A stretch of 9,504 bases of DNA from Rhodoferax sp. (GTDB taxonomy: Bacteria; Pseudomonadota; Gammaproteobacteria; Burkholderiales; Burkholderiaceae_C): the NCBI GenBank assembly GCA_020048255.1, contig JAIFMR010000112.1, positions 1-9,504 of the forward strand, written 5' to 3'. Within the stretch, counting starts at the first letter, position 1, and the number at the start of each line of letters is the position of its first letter. The translations under genes and the position numbers were made by a program. The notes under the pieces were generated by a model that was given only the letters and a program-made list of their open reading frames with translations, did no database searches and was not told the origin of the DNA. This document shows, piece after piece, positions 6,637 through 9,504 of this stretch.

Positions 6637-8214
6637 ATGCCCGACACCTTTACCGCCACTTTTGATCGTCCCTGTGCACCCCGGCGCTGGGGTGGCGTGT
6701 TACTGGGAACCCTGGTTTTTCTTGGCGCCAGCTTGTCCGTCGCGCAGACCTTGCCAGAGGCTGTCACCGCCGCGTTGGCACGCGCCCAAGTGCCGCTGGA
6801 TGCTGTCAGCGTGCTGGTGGTCCCGGCCGACGGCCAGTCTGCTGCGCGCCTGAGCCATCGCCCAGATGCCCTGATGAACCCGGCATCGGTGATGAAACTG
6901 GTGACCACTACCGCCGCGCTGGACTTGCTGGGCCCCACTTACACCTGGCGCACACCGGTGTGGCTGGACGGCAGCATCAAAAACGGGGTGCTCAAAGGCC
7001 AGTTGGTCATCCAGGGTCAGGGCGACCCCAAGCTGGTGTTGGAGCGGCTGTGGCTGCTGCTGCGCCGGGTCCAGGGTCTGGGCGTCCTGCAGATTGATGG
7101 TGACATTGTTCTGGATCGCACGGCGTTTGCGGTGCAGGAGGCCCATCCGGGTGACTTTGATGGTGAACCGCTGCGGCCCTACAACGCGGCGCCCGACGCC
7201 TTGTTGATCAACTTCAAGTCGGTGGTGATGACCTTCACGCCCGACCTCGCCAACCAACAGGCACGGGTGCAAATCGACCCGCCATTGTTTGGCGTGCGCG
7301 TGCCCAGCAACATGCCGCTGCGCATGACCGCGCCCGGGACGTGTGGCGACTACCGCGGCGCGCTCAAGGCTGACTTTTCTGACCCCGGGCAGATTCGTAT
7401 GAATGGCAGTTACCCCTCTGACTGTGGTGAAAAAGTTTGGCCAATCGCCTACAGCGACCCTCCCAGTTACAGTGCACGCGCAGTTCTGGGGCTGTGGCAC
7501 AGCATGGGCGGCAAACTCAACGGCACCGTCCGCTTCGGCCAAGCCCCTGCCACACCGGCCACCTTTGAGGTGAGCTCAGCCCCCTTGGTCGAGATCATTC
7601 GCGACATCAACAAGTACAGCAACAACGTCATGGCGCAACAGGTTTTTTTGACGCTGGCACGCGGCCCTGGCGGTAACGGCAGCGCCAGTGAACCCACAGC
7701 GGCACTGGCTTCAACATGGGTTCCGGTTCAGGCACCCGTTCCAGCCACGCGTGAGGCAGCGCGCCGAGTGCTCCAGCAATGGTGGCAGCAACGCATCAAC
7801 ACGGCATCGTCTCCAGACAGCGCAGGACCGACACCGACCTTTGACAACGGGTCGGGTTTATCGCGCCAGGACCGCATCAGCGCGCGTGGCCTGACTCGCC
7901 TGCTGCAATTCGCCTATGCCTCACCCACCATGTCAGAGCTGATGTCCTCGCTTCCCATCGTCGGGCTGGACGGCACGCTCAAGCGTAGCCGAGCGGCTGT
8001 GGGGACAGCGCACCTCAAAACCGGCAGCTTGCGTGACGTTCTGGCCCTGGCAGGCTATGTGCAAGGCCCCAACGGCCGTCAGTTGTGCCTGGTGGCGCTC
8101 ATCAACCACCCCAACGCCAACGCTGCGCGGCCCGCCATGGACGCACTCATTGACTGGGCATCGCAAGATGCCACGCAAGCTACCAGCCTGGCAAGCAGCA
8201 CCCAGCGCCCCTGA
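6637..8214 (+). CDS. dacB: D-alanyl-D-alanine carboxypeptidase/endopeptidase, PBP4 (DacB) family, peptidase S13
   Basis: A protein of 525 residues, near the usual PBP4 length. It has a likely signal peptide (R-R-W-G-G start, hydrophobic core, cleavage near S-V-A-Q at about 34-37), so it should act in the periplasm. The three penicillin-binding motifs are present: S84-V-M-K87 with the nucleophile serine, S328-N-N330, and K461-T-G463. C236 and C263 could form a disulfide. Known family members trim the terminal D-alanine of peptidoglycan stem peptides and cut cross-links. A proline/alanine/serine-rich stretch at about 345-370 sits after the SxN motif and looks like a surface insertion. The gene begins 42 bases after the cyclase stop on the same strand, with no terminator between them, so co-transcription is likely. 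The ribosome site is poor. The symbol rests on family membership only. Confidence 0.93.
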   Translation: MPDTFTATFDRPCAPRRWGGVLLGTLVFLGASLSVAQTLPEAVTAALARAQVPLDAVSVLVVPADGQSAARLSHRPDALMNPASVMKLVTTTAALDLLGPTYTWRTPVWLDGSIKNGVLKGQLVIQGQGDPKLVLERLWLLLRRVQGLGVLQIDGDIVLDRTAFAVQEAHPGDFDGEPLRPYNAAPDALLINFKSVVMTFTPDLANQQARVQIDPPLFGVRVPSNMPLRMTAPGTCGDYRGALKADFSDPGQIRMNGSYPSDCGEKVWPIAYSDPPSYSARAVLGLWHSMGGKLNGTVRFGQAPATPATFEVSSAPLVEIIRDINKYSNNVMAQQVFLTLARGPGGNGSASEPTAALASTWVPVQAPVPATREAARRVLQQWWQQRINTASSPDSAGPTPTFDNGSGLSRQDRISARGLTRLLQFAYASPTMSELMSSLPIVGLDGTLKRSRAAVGTAHLKTGSLRDVLALAGYVQGPNGRQLCLVALINHPNANAARPAMDALIDWASQDATQATSLASSTQRP

Positions 8215-8221
8215 CCAGTAC

Positions 8222-8245
8222 CCTGTCCGTCATGATCAAGACAGG
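8222..8245 (+). other. Hairpin-capable repeat after dacB
   Basis: CCTGTC at 8222-8227 pairs with GACAGG at 8240-8245 around a 12-base loop. No T tract follows, so it is not a standard intrinsic terminator. It could be an mRNA-stabilising hairpin or chance. Confidence 0.2.
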
Positions 8246-8285
8246 CTCATGGACAATTCAGGCTGTTTCCACTTCTGATTGATCC

Positions 8286-8540
8286 ATGAATCTGACTGAC
8301 TTCATCGGCACCCTGGCCGCTGTGTTGACCACCGCGAGTTTTCTGCCGCAAGCCTGGCACACGTTTCAGACCAAGGATGTCAGCGGCATCTCTTTGGGGA
8401 TGTACAGCGCCTTCACATCGGGCGTGGCCTGCTGGCTGGTCTATGGCTGGCTGTTGGGCGCATGGCCAGTCGTCATTGCCAATCTCGTCACCCTGGCACT
8501 GGCCAGCGCGATCCTGGTGATGAAGCTTCGCTACCGCTAA
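8286..8540 (+). CDS. SemiSWEET-family sugar transporter (MtN3/PQ-loop)
   Basis: A complete small membrane protein of 84 residues, typical for the family. It has three predicted helices (about 5-22, 38-57 and 60-79). The PQ motif is L20-P21-Q22. W50 and N66 have the same 16-residue spacing as the sugar-contacting tryptophan and asparagine known in bacterial SemiSWEETs. These proteins dimerise in the inner membrane and allow facilitated diffusion of sugars. The specific sugar cannot be read from the sequence. The gene lies 71 bases after dacB on the same strand and may or may not be co-transcribed with it. The ribosome site is weak. Confidence 0.9.
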   Translation: MNLTDFIGTLAAVLTTASFLPQAWHTFQTKDVSGISLGMYSAFTSGVACWLVYGWLLGAWPVVIANLVTLALASAILVMKLRYR

Positions 8541-8553
8541 ACGCTGCTTCTCA

Positions 8554-8565
8554 CGGGTTTACCCG
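8554..8565 (+). other. Small hairpin after the SemiSWEET gene
   Basis: CGGGT-TT-ACCCG lies 13 bases after the SemiSWEET stop. The stem is short and no T tract follows at once, so it is a poor intrinsic terminator. It may be an operator-like site upstream of the GDSL gene. Confidence 0.2.
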
Positions 8566-8634
8566 ATTCACACCTGGCGCTGTCACCGTTACCATCAGGC
8601 CATTAAATAGTACGGTCGTTCTTTTTACTTATTT

Positions 8635-8638
8635 GGAG
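8635..8638 (+). promoter_or_regulatory. Ribosome binding site of the GDSL lipoprotein gene
   Basis: GGAG lies 7 bases before the ATG at 8646 and fixes that start. An AT-rich stretch further upstream (TTAAATAGTA at 8603-8612) could hold a -10 element, but no convincing -35 partner is seen. The clear ribosome site contrasts with the weak sites of the two preceding genes and suggests a separate transcription unit. Confidence 0.6.
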
Positions 8639-8645
8639 ACATTTG

Positions 8646-9504
8646 ATGCGGCAATTCAAATTATTGGGCGCAGCACTCGGTGCTGCGCTGTTGGTGGCGG
8701 CTTGCGGTGGGGGTGGGGATGGCGATCAGGCACCTCGCATATCCATTACGTCTGTCAAGGTGATGGGGGACAGCTTGGCTGACAGCGGAACCTTCTCGGC
8801 CCTGGGGGCAGGCTCCGGCTTTGGCCGTATTTTTGGCATACAGGGCAGCACCTCCAAAATTTTTTCCGAGTTGACGGCCGCGTCCTACGGTATTTCCAAT
8901 TTATGTAACGTCTATCAATTTACGGGCACAACCTTCATTGCCAATCCCACCGCCGGCTGTACCAGCTATGGTGTGGGCAGTGGTCGGGTGAACCCGCCTG
9001 CTGCCATTGGAGGCGCAGCGACACCGTTTTCGATCGTCAAACAGCTGGTGGACGCCGGTACCGGGACGACCTACACAACCAAAGACCTGTTGATTATTGA
9101 CGGCGGCGGCAACGATGCGGCAGATCTGGTTGGCGCTTACCTGACGGCCTCGACAGACGGCGGTGCCGCCTTTGTCGGCATGCTAAGTTCGCTGCCGGGG
9201 GTCGCCTTGCCGACGAGTGCGGCAGGTTTTCCCGCTGCTGGCACAGCTTACATGACCGCACTGGCCAACAGTTTGTTCGATGCCATTCAAACCAACGCCT
9301 TGAACAAAGGCGCAAGCCGTGTGGCCATCATGAATGCGCCCGGCATACTGAAAACACCGCGTTTTCAGATGGTGCTTGACAGCATCGCAGCGGCGTATGG
9401 TGGTGGCACTGCCGGTGCCACTGCACGCGCGCAGTCAGAAGGCTTGTTCACCAGCTGGGTAGAAGCATTCAATGCGCAATTGAAAGTTCGGGCAACAGGC
9501 GAAA
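8646..9504 (+). CDS. GDSL/SGNH-family esterase or lipase, predicted lipoprotein (C-terminus outside window)
   Basis: The frame is open from ATG 8646 to the window end, giving 286 residues. A lipobox L-V-A-A-C ends at C20, followed by four glycines, so the mature protein should be lipid-anchored, probably in the outer membrane. Block I of the SGNH family is V-M-G-D-S-L-A-D-S-G-T-F at 39-50, with S43 as the likely nucleophile. The block III pattern G-x-N-D is at 154-157 (D-G-G-G-N-D). The catalytic histidine of block V would lie beyond the window. Related proteins are annotated as phospholipase/lecithinase or secreted esterase; some carry a C-terminal autotransporter, which cannot be checked here. 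The substrate is unknown. There is no evident functional link to the preceding genes. Confidence 0.87.
   Translation, partial: MRQFKLLGAALGAALLVAACGGGGDGDQAPRISITSVKVMGDSLADSGTFSALGAGSGFGRIFGIQGSTSKIFSELTAASYGISNLCNVYQFTGTTFIANPTAGCTSYGVGSGRVNPPAAIGGAATPFSIVKQLVDAGTGTTYTTKDLLIIDGGGNDAADLVGAYLTASTDGGAAFVGMLSSLPGVALPTSAAGFPAAGTAYMTALANSLFDAIQTNALNKGASRVAIMNAPGILKTPRFQMVLDSIAAAYGGGTAGATARAQSEGLFTSWVEAFNAQLKVRATGE

Noticed and set aside
6700..7542. A 280-codon minus-strand frame opposite dacB
   Set aside because: It lies wholly within a clearly identified PBP4 gene with all catalytic motifs; the sequence is histidine/glutamine-rich shadow without family features.

Overview
The window looks like chromosomal DNA of a betaproteobacterium, most likely order Burkholderiales and perhaps Comamonadaceae (Rhodoferax/Polaromonas-like). 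This rests on high G+C, strong codon bias, dense same-strand genes, the style of the proteins and a 'VAAC-GGGG' lipoprotein start. The taxonomic call is an inference; no marker gene is present. I see no rRNA, tRNA, CRISPR array, insertion sequence or phage gene.

Layout. At the left edge, on the minus strand, is the N-terminal part of a GAF plus HD-GYP protein, a likely cyclic-di-GMP phosphodiesterase, cut by the window boundary. A 193-base divergent intergenic region follows, with two short inverted repeats and a possible -10 element. All remaining genes are on the plus strand. The first is a very large outer-membrane protein combining a FecR domain, TPR repeats and a C-terminal beta-barrel. 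It overlaps the next gene, a CHASE2-type class III adenylate cyclase. After 42 bases comes a DacB/PBP4-type D-alanyl-D-alanine carboxypeptidase/endopeptidase, and 71 bases later a SemiSWEET sugar transporter of 84 residues. After a 105-base gap is a GDSL/SGNH hydrolase lipoprotein that runs off the right edge.

How the genes may work together. The most interesting unit is the FecR-TPR-barrel gene overlapping the CHASE2 cyclase. One protein is predicted to span the outer membrane and periplasm. The other has its sensor domain in the periplasm and its cyclase in the cytoplasm. Together they could carry an envelope signal into a cAMP output; this is an inference from domain layout and gene overlap. 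The divergent GAF-HD-GYP gene adds a second cyclic-nucleotide enzyme, and the following PBP4 gene acts on peptidoglycan in the same compartment. The SemiSWEET and GDSL genes show no clear link to this unit.
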